A program made the translations under genes and the position numbers. Positions 43,740 to 53,102 of a DNA stretch of 64,000 nucleotides are shown here, in pieces. Source of the stretch: Dyadobacter sp. CY345 (GTDB lineage Bacteria > Bacteroidota > Bacteroidia > Cytophagales > Spirosomataceae); NCBI RefSeq assembly GCF_021502725.1, contig NZ_JAKFFS010000003.1, positions 248,001 through 312,000 on the forward strand, read 5' to 3'. Under the pieces are notes generated by a model. That model was not told where the DNA came from. It searched no databases and saw only the letters and a list, made by a program, of their open reading frames with translations. How positions within the stretch are numbered: position 1 is the stretch's first letter; every line of letters starts with the position of its first letter.

Positions 43740-46064
43740 ATGAATAAGCGACTCCTCTTATTGGCTGGAATTGTTCTTACCACAGTTGTTGGTGTTATTT
43801 CCTGTTTTCAAAAAAACGGTAGTGCCACCAAAAAGTCTTCCGAAGAAGTTGTCAGCTATAACTTTCATATTCGCCCGATTTTATCAGATAAATGTTTCGC
43901 CTGTCACGGTCCTGATGCAAACAAAAGGGAGGCAGGGTTACGGCTGGATATGGCGGAAAGCGCATATTCAAAATTGAAAGATGGAAAAGGAGCCGTTGCC
44001 ATTTTTCCGGGTAAACCTGAGCAATCTGAATTATACAAAAGAATAACTTCCCTGGATCCTGAAATACAGATGCCGACACCGGAATCTCATTTGGGGTTGT
44101 TGAATGAATCGGAAATTGGGTTGGTGAAAAAGTGGATTGAGCAGGGTGCAAAATATGAAAAACACTGGGCGTTTGCTGCACCTGTTCTACCAAAAATACC
44201 TGAAATTGATAAAAAGGACTGGCCAAAAAACGAGATTGATTATTTCACTCTTGCCAAAATGGAAAGTCTGGGAATAACGCCTAATGATGAAGCGGATAAA
44301 AGTCATTTGTTAAAGCGGGTAGCGCTCGATCTGACTGGCCTGCCTCCTTCGATTGAGCTACAAAACAAATTTGCCGCCGACAATAGCACCAATGCTTATG
44401 AAAAAGTAGTCGATGAATTGCTCAGCCAAAAAACTTATGGCGAAAAAATGGCACTTCATTGGCTGGATGTTGCCCGTTATGCCGATTCCTATGGTTATCA
44501 GGATGACGAAATCCGGACACAATGGCCATGGCGGGATTGGGTGATCAGCGCCTTCAATAAAAATCTTTCCTACGATAAATTCCTGACCTGGCAAATTGCA
44601 GGTGATATGCTTCCGAATGCAAGCAAAGAACAGATTCTTGCTACAGCATTTTTCAGAAATCATAAGTACACCGAAGAAGGGGGTGTAATTCCGGAAGAGT
44701 ACCGGATTGAATATAATATTGACAAAACGAAAACATACGGGATGGGAATTCTGGGTCTTTCGGTAGAATGTGCCCAGTGCCACGATCACAAATACGACCC
44801 GATTTCCCAGGAAGATTATTACAGGCTTTTTGCATTCTTTAATAACACAAAAGAAGTGGGTTACGAGGGAGATATTTCTCAAACGAAACCTGCAAAAAAT
44901 CCGATCATGACCATTTCTGATGCGGAAGCTAAAAGCATACTGACATTTATAAACCGGCCCGATACCAGCAAATTAATGGTTTCGGTAATGGGAGAAAGAG
45001 ATACATTACGGGCAACGCATATTTTGAACCGCGGCGTTTATGATGCACCGGGAAAAGTTGTGACAGCTTCCGGCCTTCCTTCGGTGATGAAGTTTGATAC
45101 CACGAAAATCCCTCAAAACAGGTTAGGATTGGCGAGTTGGACGACAAGCAAACAAAATCCGTTAACGGCCAGAGTTTTTGTAAACCAAATCTGGCAGGAG
45201 TTCTTTGGACGGGGAATTGTGAAAAGCACAGGTGATTTCGGTATGCAGGGTGAATTGCCAACCCATCCTGCCCTGCTCGACTGGATGGCCGTAGATTTTA
45301 TGAATCATGGCTGGGATATCAAACGCTTGGTAAAACAGATTGTGACTTCCAGTACTTACAAGCAATCAGCCAAACTGACCAAAGAAAAAGAGAAACTCGA
45401 TCCTGATAATATTTATTTGTCTCGTGGACCTCGTTACCGTCTACCAGCAGAATCAGTTCGTGATATAGTTTTATCCAGCAGTGGATTGTTAAATTCAAAA
45501 ATCGGCGGACCAAGCGTTAAGCCGTATCAACCCAAGGGATTATGGGAAGCGGCGACTTCCGGGCGTGGACAGCTGGCAAAATATAACCAGGACCATAATG
45601 ACGCGCTATACCGACGGGGAATGTACACGTTTATCAAGCTTACCGTTCCGCCGCCGTCTATGATCATTTTCGATGCCAGTAACAGGGATCATTGTGAAGT
45701 GAAACGTTCAAAAACGAATACACCTTTGCAGGCTTTGGTGATGCTGAATGATCCGGCAGTTTTGGAAGCATCCAGAGTTTTGGCGGAGAAGATGTCCTTA
45801 AAATCTTTGTCTCCAGAACAAAAAATTACGGAATCATTTCAAAGAATTGTTTGTAGAAAACCATCTGACAAAGAAGTCAAATTACTGACGGAATATTATA
45901 ACGACGAGTTGTCATCGATTGGGAAAAATAAGAATCAGGCGCATAAGATTTTGAATGTAGGCGAGTTTCCACATGAAGTGAAAGTGAAAGAAAATGAAGC
46001 AGCAGCGTTGATGCGGGTAATTAACACGCTATATAATATGGAAGAGACGATCACTAAATCCTAA
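43740..46064 (+). CDS. PSCyt1-DUF1549-DUF1553 lipoprotein
   Basis: Exported protein of 774 residues with lipobox VISC (Cys22). An N-terminal planctomycete-type cytochrome C domain has haem motif CFACH (52-56). DUF1549 follows (about 160-370; LALDL-type VALDLTGLPPS, HWLDVARYADSYGYQDDE, and CAQCHDHKYDPI, a second CxxCH) and DUF1553 (about 455-720; NPLTARVFVNQIWQEFFGRGIV, SRGPRYRLPAESVRD). The two CxxCH motifs suggest two haems. The family is typical of Planctomycetes and some Bacteroidota; function is unknown. It is the first gene of a three-gene module with DUF1501 and DUF2231. Confidence 0.9.
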   Translation: MNKRLLLLAGIVLTTVVGVISCFQKNGSATKKSSEEVVSYNFHIRPILSDKCFACHGPDANKREAGLRLDMAESAYSKLKDGKGAVAIFPGKPEQSELYKRITSLDPEIQMPTPESHLGLLNESEIGLVKKWIEQGAKYEKHWAFAAPVLPKIPEIDKKDWPKNEIDYFTLAKMESLGITPNDEADKSHLLKRVALDLTGLPPSIELQNKFAADNSTNAYEKVVDELLSQKTYGEKMALHWLDVARYADSYGYQDDEIRTQWPWRDWVISAFNKNLSYDKFLTWQIAGDMLPNASKEQILATAFFRNHKYTEEGGVIPEEYRIEYNIDKTKTYGMGILGLSVECAQCHDHKYDPISQEDYYRLFAFFNNTKEVGYEGDISQTKPAKNPIMTISDAEAKSILTFINRPDTSKLMVSVMGERDTLRATHILNRGVYDAPGKVVTASGLPSVMKFDTTKIPQNRLGLASWTTSKQNPLTARVFVNQIWQEFFGRGIVKSTGDFGMQGELPTHPALLDWMAVDFMNHGWDIKRLVKQIVTSSTYKQSAKLTKEKEKLDPDNIYLSRGPRYRLPAESVRDIVLSSSGLLNSKIGGPSVKPYQPKGLWEAATSGRGQLAKYNQDHNDALYRRGMYTFIKLTVPPPSMIIFDASNRDHCEVKRSKTNTPLQALVMLNDPAVLEASRVLAEKMSLKSLSPEQKITESFQRIVCRKPSDKEVKLLTEYYNDELSSIGKNKNQAHKILNVGEFPHEVKVKENEAAALMRVINTLYNMEETITKS

Positions 46065-46074
46065 GACCTAAAAC

Positions 46075-46168
46075 TTAACCGCAATAGACGCAAATGGTTT
46101 ACGCAATGGACGCGATTGAAGTCCAGTCTTGCGTCCATTGCGAAACCCATAGCGACTATTGCGGTTAA
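46075..46168. repeat. Composite 94-bp inverted repeat between DUF1553 and DUF1501 genes
   Basis: Outer perfect arms TTAACCGCAATAG (46075-46087) and CTATTGCGGTTAA (46156-46168). Inner perfect arms CGCAATGGACGC (46102-46113) and GCGTCCATTGCG (46131-46142). The whole element fills the spacer between the two coding regions. Confidence 0.9.
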
Positions 46169-46182
46169 AAAAGAAACCGAAG

Positions 46183-47640
<1,458 letters not shown>

Positions 47641-49824
47641 ATGGAGTCAGCATCACAACCGAATGGCCGTTCTTTTTCAAGTTGGAAGGGATGGATTTAT
47701 AATTTCGCCTTCTTCCTGAACGGCCTTTTAATTTTTCTTTTACTATTTGAAAACCGATTTGTAGTGCCCGTGTGGATGCAATCGTTGGGACGTATGCACC
47801 CATTGGTATTGCATTTTCCATTGGTCGTTTTGATGCTATATGCCTTCTGGATCCTTATTGTAGAAAAGAAAGAATCAAGCAGATGGAATGAAGATTTGGC
47901 AGATATACTTTTACTGATCGGAATCGTGACGGCAGCAATTGCAGCTTTTTCCGGTTTTGTATTATCCCGTGAAGACGGTTACGAAAAAGACGCGCTTTTC
48001 TGGCATAAATGGCTTGGAATTGCGATTTCGATATGTAGTATTATTTGGTATAGCTACAAAAAATATCTGCCTCCCTGGAAAATTCCTGCGAAACTGATAT
48101 CAGTTTCGCTTCTTCTGATGCTTTTAATCGGCGGACATTTGGGCGGAAATATCACGCATGGTGAAGATTTCCTGACGGCGCCGATGCAGTTGGCCGTTGT
48201 TGAAAACGATAAAGTAACTTTTGAAGAAGCCAACGTTTATACCGATCTGGTTGAGCCGATTTTGGAACAGAAATGTATTTCCTGCCATAATGAACAAAAG
48301 GCGAAAGGAAATCTCCAGATGCAGACTAAAGAATTGTTTGCAAAAGGTGGTAAAGAAGGAACGCCCTGGGATACTACAAAAGCGGATCTGGGAGTTTTAT
48401 TAACCCGCGTTCATTTGCCTCTTGACGACAAAAAACATATGCCGCCGAGAGGAAAAGCACCGCTTACCGATGATGAAATTGCTTTACTGGAAGCGTGGAT
48501 AAAAGGTGGTTCACGGTTTGATGAAATGGTAAAATCCGTCAGTCCGCAAAACCCGATATATAGTTATGCGCAAAATGTTCTTGCAGGTGCTGAGGCGGAA
48601 GAAAAGTATGATTTCAGTGCCGCAAGTCCGGATAAAATTAAAAAGCTGAATTCAACTTATCGCCTGATAAAATCCGTTGCAGCTGAATCTCCTGCTTTGG
48701 CTGTAAACTTTTACAACCGTGCTAATTTCAAAAGTGAAGATATCGCTGCATTGGCACCTTTGAAGGAACAGATCATAGCAATGGATCTGAGTAAAATGCC
48801 TGTGAAAGATGAAGATCTGAAAACTATTTCCCAGTTTACGGAATTGAGAAAACTGATCCTGAATTTTACAGATATTAACGGATCTACTTTACCAGAATTG
48901 AAAAAGTTAACAAAACTAAAAAGTTTGTCAATAAGTGGTACGAAGGTAAAACTGCCGCAAATTCAGGCACTTTCGGAAATTCCGGCTTTGAAAAATGTCT
49001 TTGTCTGGAATACAGATCTGACAAAGCAGGAAATGCTCACTTTGAAAAAGTCTTCTAAAATCAGTTATGAAACGGGCTTTGCAGGCGACACCGTGGTGCT
49101 GAATCTGAATCCTCCAATTGTTGAAAATGAAGATCCAATTCTTGCCGGAAATACCTTAATTCGTATGAAGCATCAGATTCCAGGTACTGTTATCCGGTAT
49201 TCACTGGATGGAAAGGAGCCGGATAGTACGACCTCGGAAATTTATAACAAACCGTTTGCAGTAACTCAAAATACAAAACTCATTGCGAAAGCTTTCAAAA
49301 AGGGATGGTATGGTAGTAAGCCAGTCGAGAAGTTTTTCTTTAAATCCACCTATCGGCCTGATAGCGTGAGGCTGATTACAAAAGCTGATTTGAAATATCC
49401 GGCGCAGGGAAATAAAACTTTGAACGACGGTGTGAAAAGCGATGAGTCAACATCAAGCGGGAAATGGCTTGGCTATCTCAATCAAGATTTGCAGGCTTAT
49501 TTGTATTTTAAGAATCCGGTTAAAGCACAAAGCGTGACGCTCAGTATGCTGCGAAATATCGGCAGTTATATTTTCCCGCCTGTACGTCTCGAAGTCTGGG
49601 GCGGGACTGATGAAAAACAGATGAAATTGCTGAAAGTGATAACACCGGAAATGCCAGTTAAGGCAACTAAGAATTCTGAAAACCTCGTTTACGATTTCAC
49701 ATTTCCTCCTCAGGAAATAAGTTGTCTGAAAGTTGTAGCAAAACCTTTGGCAAAACTTCCGTCATGGCATCCGGGAAAAGGTCAGAAAGCCTGGGTATTT
49801 ATGGATGAGGTTTTTGTCAACTAA
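47641..49824 (+). CDS. DUF2231-PSCyt1 membrane cytochrome with FN3-associated and C-terminal beta domain
   Basis: Multidomain protein of 727 residues. Residues 1-170 carry about five transmembrane helices of DUF2231 type with conserved histidines (His53, 58, 122, 166). A PSCyt1 cytochrome domain has haem motif CISCH (212-216) and HMPPRGKAPLTDDEIALLEAWI. A leucine-rich-repeat-like region (about 375-460), a chitobiase/FN3-associated domain (about 475-570, YSLDGKEPDS) and a discoidin-like beta domain follow. Start codon directly follows the DUF1501 stop. It could pass electrons from periplasmic substrates to the membrane. Confidence 0.85.
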   Translation: MESASQPNGRSFSSWKGWIYNFAFFLNGLLIFLLLFENRFVVPVWMQSLGRMHPLVLHFPLVVLMLYAFWILIVEKKESSRWNEDLADILLLIGIVTAAIAAFSGFVLSREDGYEKDALFWHKWLGIAISICSIIWYSYKKYLPPWKIPAKLISVSLLLMLLIGGHLGGNITHGEDFLTAPMQLAVVENDKVTFEEANVYTDLVEPILEQKCISCHNEQKAKGNLQMQTKELFAKGGKEGTPWDTTKADLGVLLTRVHLPLDDKKHMPPRGKAPLTDDEIALLEAWIKGGSRFDEMVKSVSPQNPIYSYAQNVLAGAEAEEKYDFSAASPDKIKKLNSTYRLIKSVAAESPALAVNFYNRANFKSEDIAALAPLKEQIIAMDLSKMPVKDEDLKTISQFTELRKLILNFTDINGSTLPELKKLTKLKSLSISGTKVKLPQIQALSEIPALKNVFVWNTDLTKQEMLTLKKSSKISYETGFAGDTVVLNLNPPIVENEDPILAGNTLIRMKHQIPGTVIRYSLDGKEPDSTTSEIYNKPFAVTQNTKLIAKAFKKGWYGSKPVEKFFFKSTYRPDSVRLITKADLKYPAQGNKTLNDGVKSDESTSSGKWLGYLNQDLQAYLYFKNPVKAQSVTLSMLRNIGSYIFPPVRLEVWGGTDEKQMKLLKVITPEMPVKATKNSENLVYDFTFPPQEISCLKVVAKPLAKLPSWHPGKGQKAWVFMDEVFVN

Positions 49825-49832
49825 AGTAGAAC

Positions 49833-50573
49833 TTAAAAAGAAAACATTCTTAAAATAAAAGCTCCGACAATGGCGCCTAAAATAGGTCCGGCAATGGGAA
49901 CCCAGGCATAACCCCACTCAGAAGATCCTTTTTTGTGGATTGGTAAAATAGCATGAGCAATTCTCGGTCCTAAATCCCGCACAGGATTAATGGCATAACC
50001 GGTTGTTCCACCCAAGGATAATCCAATACTCCAAACGAGCATACCGACAAGATAAGGCGCGACGCCAGAAGGAATCGGTCCGCGCTGCACATCAGAAGTG
50101 CCAGAGAAACCAATGGCAGCAATACCAATAATCAGAATAATTGTAGCAATAAATTCACTTAAAAAGTTAGCTCCTGGTGATTTGATGGCAGGATTTGTAG
50201 AAAAACAGGCGAGTTTGCTGCCCGGATCGTCGGTGGCTTTCCAATGAGGCAGATATTGAAAATAAACGAGTACCGCACCAAGAAATGCACCAATTAACTG
50301 AGCAGTTATAAAGCTAAGAACATTACTATAATCATTTTTTAAAACAGCAAATGCTATCGTTACAGCAGGATTTAAATGCGCTCCGGGACTTCCAAAAGCG
50401 TTGGCAATAAAAACACCAAAAATTACTGCAAATGCCCAGCCGGCAGTGATGACAATCCATCCTCCGTTTTCCCCTTTTGTTTGTTTCAAAACAACGTTGG
50501 CAACGACGCCGTTTCCTAATAAAATAACGATCATAGTACCGACTAATTCTCCGATAAATGGGGTTTGGTGCAT
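49833..50573 (-). CDS. MIP family aquaporin/glycerol facilitator
   Basis: Channel of 246 residues with six predicted transmembrane helices. The first loop has the classical GAHLNPAVTIA box. The second is INPVRDLGPRIA, where NPV replaces NPA; the aspartate following arginine is the GlpF-type marker for glycerol transport. The ATG at 50573 is preferred to a start at 50606 because it abuts the first helix. It is transcribed alone and faces purB divergently. Water versus glycerol selectivity is uncertain. Confidence 0.88.
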   Translation of the reverse strand: MHQTPFIGELVGTMIVILLGNGVVANVVLKQTKGENGGWIVITAGWAFAVIFGVFIANAFGSPGAHLNPAVTIAFAVLKNDYSNVLSFITAQLIGAFLGAVLVYFQYLPHWKATDDPGSKLACFSTNPAIKSPGANFLSEFIATIILIIGIAAIGFSGTSDVQRGPIPSGVAPYLVGMLVWSIGLSLGGTTGYAINPVRDLGPRIAHAILPIHKKGSSEWGYAWVPIAGPILGAIVGAFILRMFSF

Positions 50574-50692
50574 GGGATGGATTATGGAATAAAGATTGTT
50601 TAGCAAATATGTAAATAGTATTAAAATAACCTAGACAAATACCAAAAAGAATATTCATACCTGTTATACAAGTTTCTCCTCGTGATTTCTAC

Positions 50693-50700
50693 TAACTTTG
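50693..50700 (+). promoter_or_regulatory. Putative -7 box for purB
   Basis: TAACTTTG followed by CATC fits TAnnTTTG, 31 nt before the purB ATG. Confidence 0.45.
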
Positions 50701-50731
50701 CATCAAAATTTATCTTTCTGCATTGTAAATC

Positions 50732-52087
50732 ATGTCATTAAATCAACTTACGGCTATCTCGCCGGTCGACGGTCGCTATTATAAGCAAGTATCTGAGCTT
50801 TCTTCTTATTTTTCTGAATATGCCTTAATCTATTACAGAGTATATGTTGAGGTAGAATATTTCATCGCGCTTTGCGAAATCCCGCTTCCTCAGCTTTCAG
50901 AATTTGATAAGAAACTTTATTCTTCTTTACGTAAGATTTACGAAGATTTTAATGAAGAAGACGCGCTGCACATCAAGGATATTGAGAAAGAGACAAACCA
51001 TGATGTAAAAGCTGTTGAGTATTTTATCAAAGAAGAATTTGAAAAACTGGGCATTGATGCATACTCGGAATTTATACATTTTGGTCTTACTTCTCAGGAT
51101 ATAAACAACACGGCTATTCCGCTTTCATTGAAAGATGCGTTGGAAAGAACGATCAAACCGTTGTTCCGCCAGGTTCTTTTTGTATTGAAAAGAATGTCAA
51201 TTGAGTGGAAAAATATTCCAATGCTTGCTTTCACCCACGGACAGCCAGCTTCTCCGACGCGTGTTGGAAAGGAATTTCTGGTATTTGTTGAACGTCTGGA
51301 ACGTCAGCTTGAAATGCTGGACAAGATTCCACATTCTGCGAAATTTGGTGGCGCGACGGGTAATTTTAACGCCCATCATGTAGCCTATCCAAAACAGGAC
51401 TGGATGGCTTTTGGTAATCATTTTGTTGATGGATTAGGTTTAAAACGCAGTCGCCATACCACACAAATTGAGCATTATGATAACCTGGCAGCGATTTTTG
51501 ATAATCTGAAAAGACTCAATACAATCCTGACAGATCTTAACCGGGATATGTGGACTTACATTTCCATGGGTTATTTCAAACAAAAAATTAAGGCGGGTGA
51601 AGTAGGTTCGTCTGCTATGCCGCATAAAGTAAATCCGATCGATTTTGAAAACTCGGAAGGAAACCTTGGACTGGCTTCGGCTTTGTTCGAGCATTTTGCA
51701 CAGAAATTGCCAATTTCGCGTTTGCAAAGAGATTTGACAGATTCTACTGTGCTACGGAACATAGGCGTTCCTTTGGCACATCAGGCTATCGCGCTTAATT
51801 CTTTGATCAAAGGATTGGGTAAGCTTGAACTTAACGAGGATATGCTGAAATCTGAACTGGAAGATAACTGGGCGGTGGTTTCAGAAGCAATTCAAACCAT
51901 TCTTCGTCGCGAAGGATATCCAAAACCATACGAAGCCCTAAAATCATTGACGCGTACCAACGCAAAAATTACACACGAATCTATTTCGCATTTTATTGAG
52001 ACATTAGATGTGGCAGAAAGTATTCGTGAAGAACTGAGACAAATTACTCCGTTTAATTATTTGGGGGTTGTTGAGGAGACGAAGTAA
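50732..52087 (+). CDS. purB: Adenylosuccinate lyase
   Basis: Fumarase-superfamily lyase that forms AMP from adenylosuccinate and AICAR from SAICAR in purine synthesis. The 451 residues fit the family. Signatures are SPVDGRYYKQ, TNHDVKAVEYF, HFGLTSQDINNTA, FTHGQPASPTRVGKEF and the catalytic loop GSSAMPHKVNPIDFENSEG. The ATG at 50732 is clear. It is monocistronic, ending at a strong hairpin. Confidence 0.97.
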   Translation: MSLNQLTAISPVDGRYYKQVSELSSYFSEYALIYYRVYVEVEYFIALCEIPLPQLSEFDKKLYSSLRKIYEDFNEEDALHIKDIEKETNHDVKAVEYFIKEEFEKLGIDAYSEFIHFGLTSQDINNTAIPLSLKDALERTIKPLFRQVLFVLKRMSIEWKNIPMLAFTHGQPASPTRVGKEFLVFVERLERQLEMLDKIPHSAKFGGATGNFNAHHVAYPKQDWMAFGNHFVDGLGLKRSRHTTQIEHYDNLAAIFDNLKRLNTILTDLNRDMWTYISMGYFKQKIKAGEVGSSAMPHKVNPIDFENSEGNLGLASALFEHFAQKLPISRLQRDLTDSTVLRNIGVPLAHQAIALNSLIKGLGKLELNEDMLKSELEDNWAVVSEAIQTILRREGYPKPYEALKSLTRTNAKITHESISHFIETLDVAESIREELRQITPFNYLGVVEETK

Positions 52088-52114
52088 TTGAGGTTTTAAT
52101 TGTTGTTAGGAATT

Positions 52115-52149
52115 AAGGAGTCAGCCTTTCGTAGGTTGACTCCTTTTTC
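52115..52149. terminator. Hairpin terminator between purB and KilA-N gene
   Basis: AAGGAGTCAgCCT and AGGtTGACTCCTT arms, TTCGT loop, then TTTTT. It reaches the last codon of the convergent KilA-N gene. Confidence 0.85.
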
Positions 52150-53029
52150 ATTGAATATTATTGATCAGTATCTTTAATGTTAAGATACGTGGTTTATCTA
52201 GTTTTTTTAAACCTTTTATAATATCCAGTCCATCCAATGCCAGACGTTGTTTTTTAGCAATTTCTGCAAGAAGTCTGAGTCTATCCGTTTTAGACATTCC
52301 TTGGGCAATAAATACAGAGTTTAAATTTTCAATATTTGATAAGACGGCAAGATCATTAATGCTCGCCATATCTCTAATATTTTCTCCATTTAAGGCTCGC
52401 TGCGTATTTGCTTGCTTCCAATCTTTTGCCGTGCAACCCCACAATGCGATGTTTAATAAATCAGCTTCGTCAGCATATAATATCCATTCTTTTGCTTTTG
52501 AATACTCGGCTTTGGGGAGAATGTAATCTTTTACTGCATCAGTATGAAGTCGGTAATTGGTCTTGCTTAAAATTCGTTTGACGTTCCACTCTAAATTATA
52601 TTCATTGCTTTCAAGCTCCTTAAGTCGTTGGTATTCCTTTACAATATGCAACTGGAACACTGGGCTAATCCACATTCCAAAATTAAATGCTATGTCTTTG
52701 TGCGCATAGGTTCCTCCATATCTACCAGTTTTAGCGGTAATGCCGATTGAACCTGTTTTTTCACACCACTCCTTAACACTCATTTTGAAGTTGTTAAGTC
52801 CAGACTTATCTTTAATTATGGCGAATTCGCCATAATTAAAATCGGGGTTATGCATTGCTTCCCACGCACCTATATATTCTAATGTGTTTCTGTTTCTAAG
52901 CCAGTCACTAACGAAAAAATCACCGTCTTTAGCTCTTATCATATCAGTAAGGCTGATAAAATCTTCATTGTTAACAGTAGTTATTCCTATTTCAATGTCC
53001 TGAACTGTTATTTTATTATACTTACTCAT
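52148..53029 (-). CDS. KilA-N domain protein
   Basis: Phage-type DNA-binding protein of 293 residues. The KilA-N domain spans about 10-140 (DFISLTDMIRAKDGDFFVSDWLRNRNTLEYIG, KTGRYGGTYAHKDIAFNFGMWISPVFQLHIVKEYQRL). The C-terminal half is helical, ending in a basic tail. KilA-N proteins serve as antirepressors or regulators in phages and mobile elements. No other phage genes are nearby, so this is either a remnant or a domesticated regulator. It is AT-richer than purB. Confidence 0.85.
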   Translation of the reverse strand: MSKYNKITVQDIEIGITTVNNEDFISLTDMIRAKDGDFFVSDWLRNRNTLEYIGAWEAMHNPDFNYGEFAIIKDKSGLNNFKMSVKEWCEKTGSIGITAKTGRYGGTYAHKDIAFNFGMWISPVFQLHIVKEYQRLKELESNEYNLEWNVKRILSKTNYRLHTDAVKDYILPKAEYSKAKEWILYADEADLLNIALWGCTAKDWKQANTQRALNGENIRDMASINDLAVLSNIENLNSVFIAQGMSKTDRLRLLAEIAKKQRLALDGLDIIKGLKKLDKPRILTLKILINNIQ

Positions 53030-53102
53030 TTCGCGGATAAGATCTTTATGCTACTGATGATTCAGTGTGTTTTTATTTTTAAATTCAGGTATAAGCTCAT
53101 TC

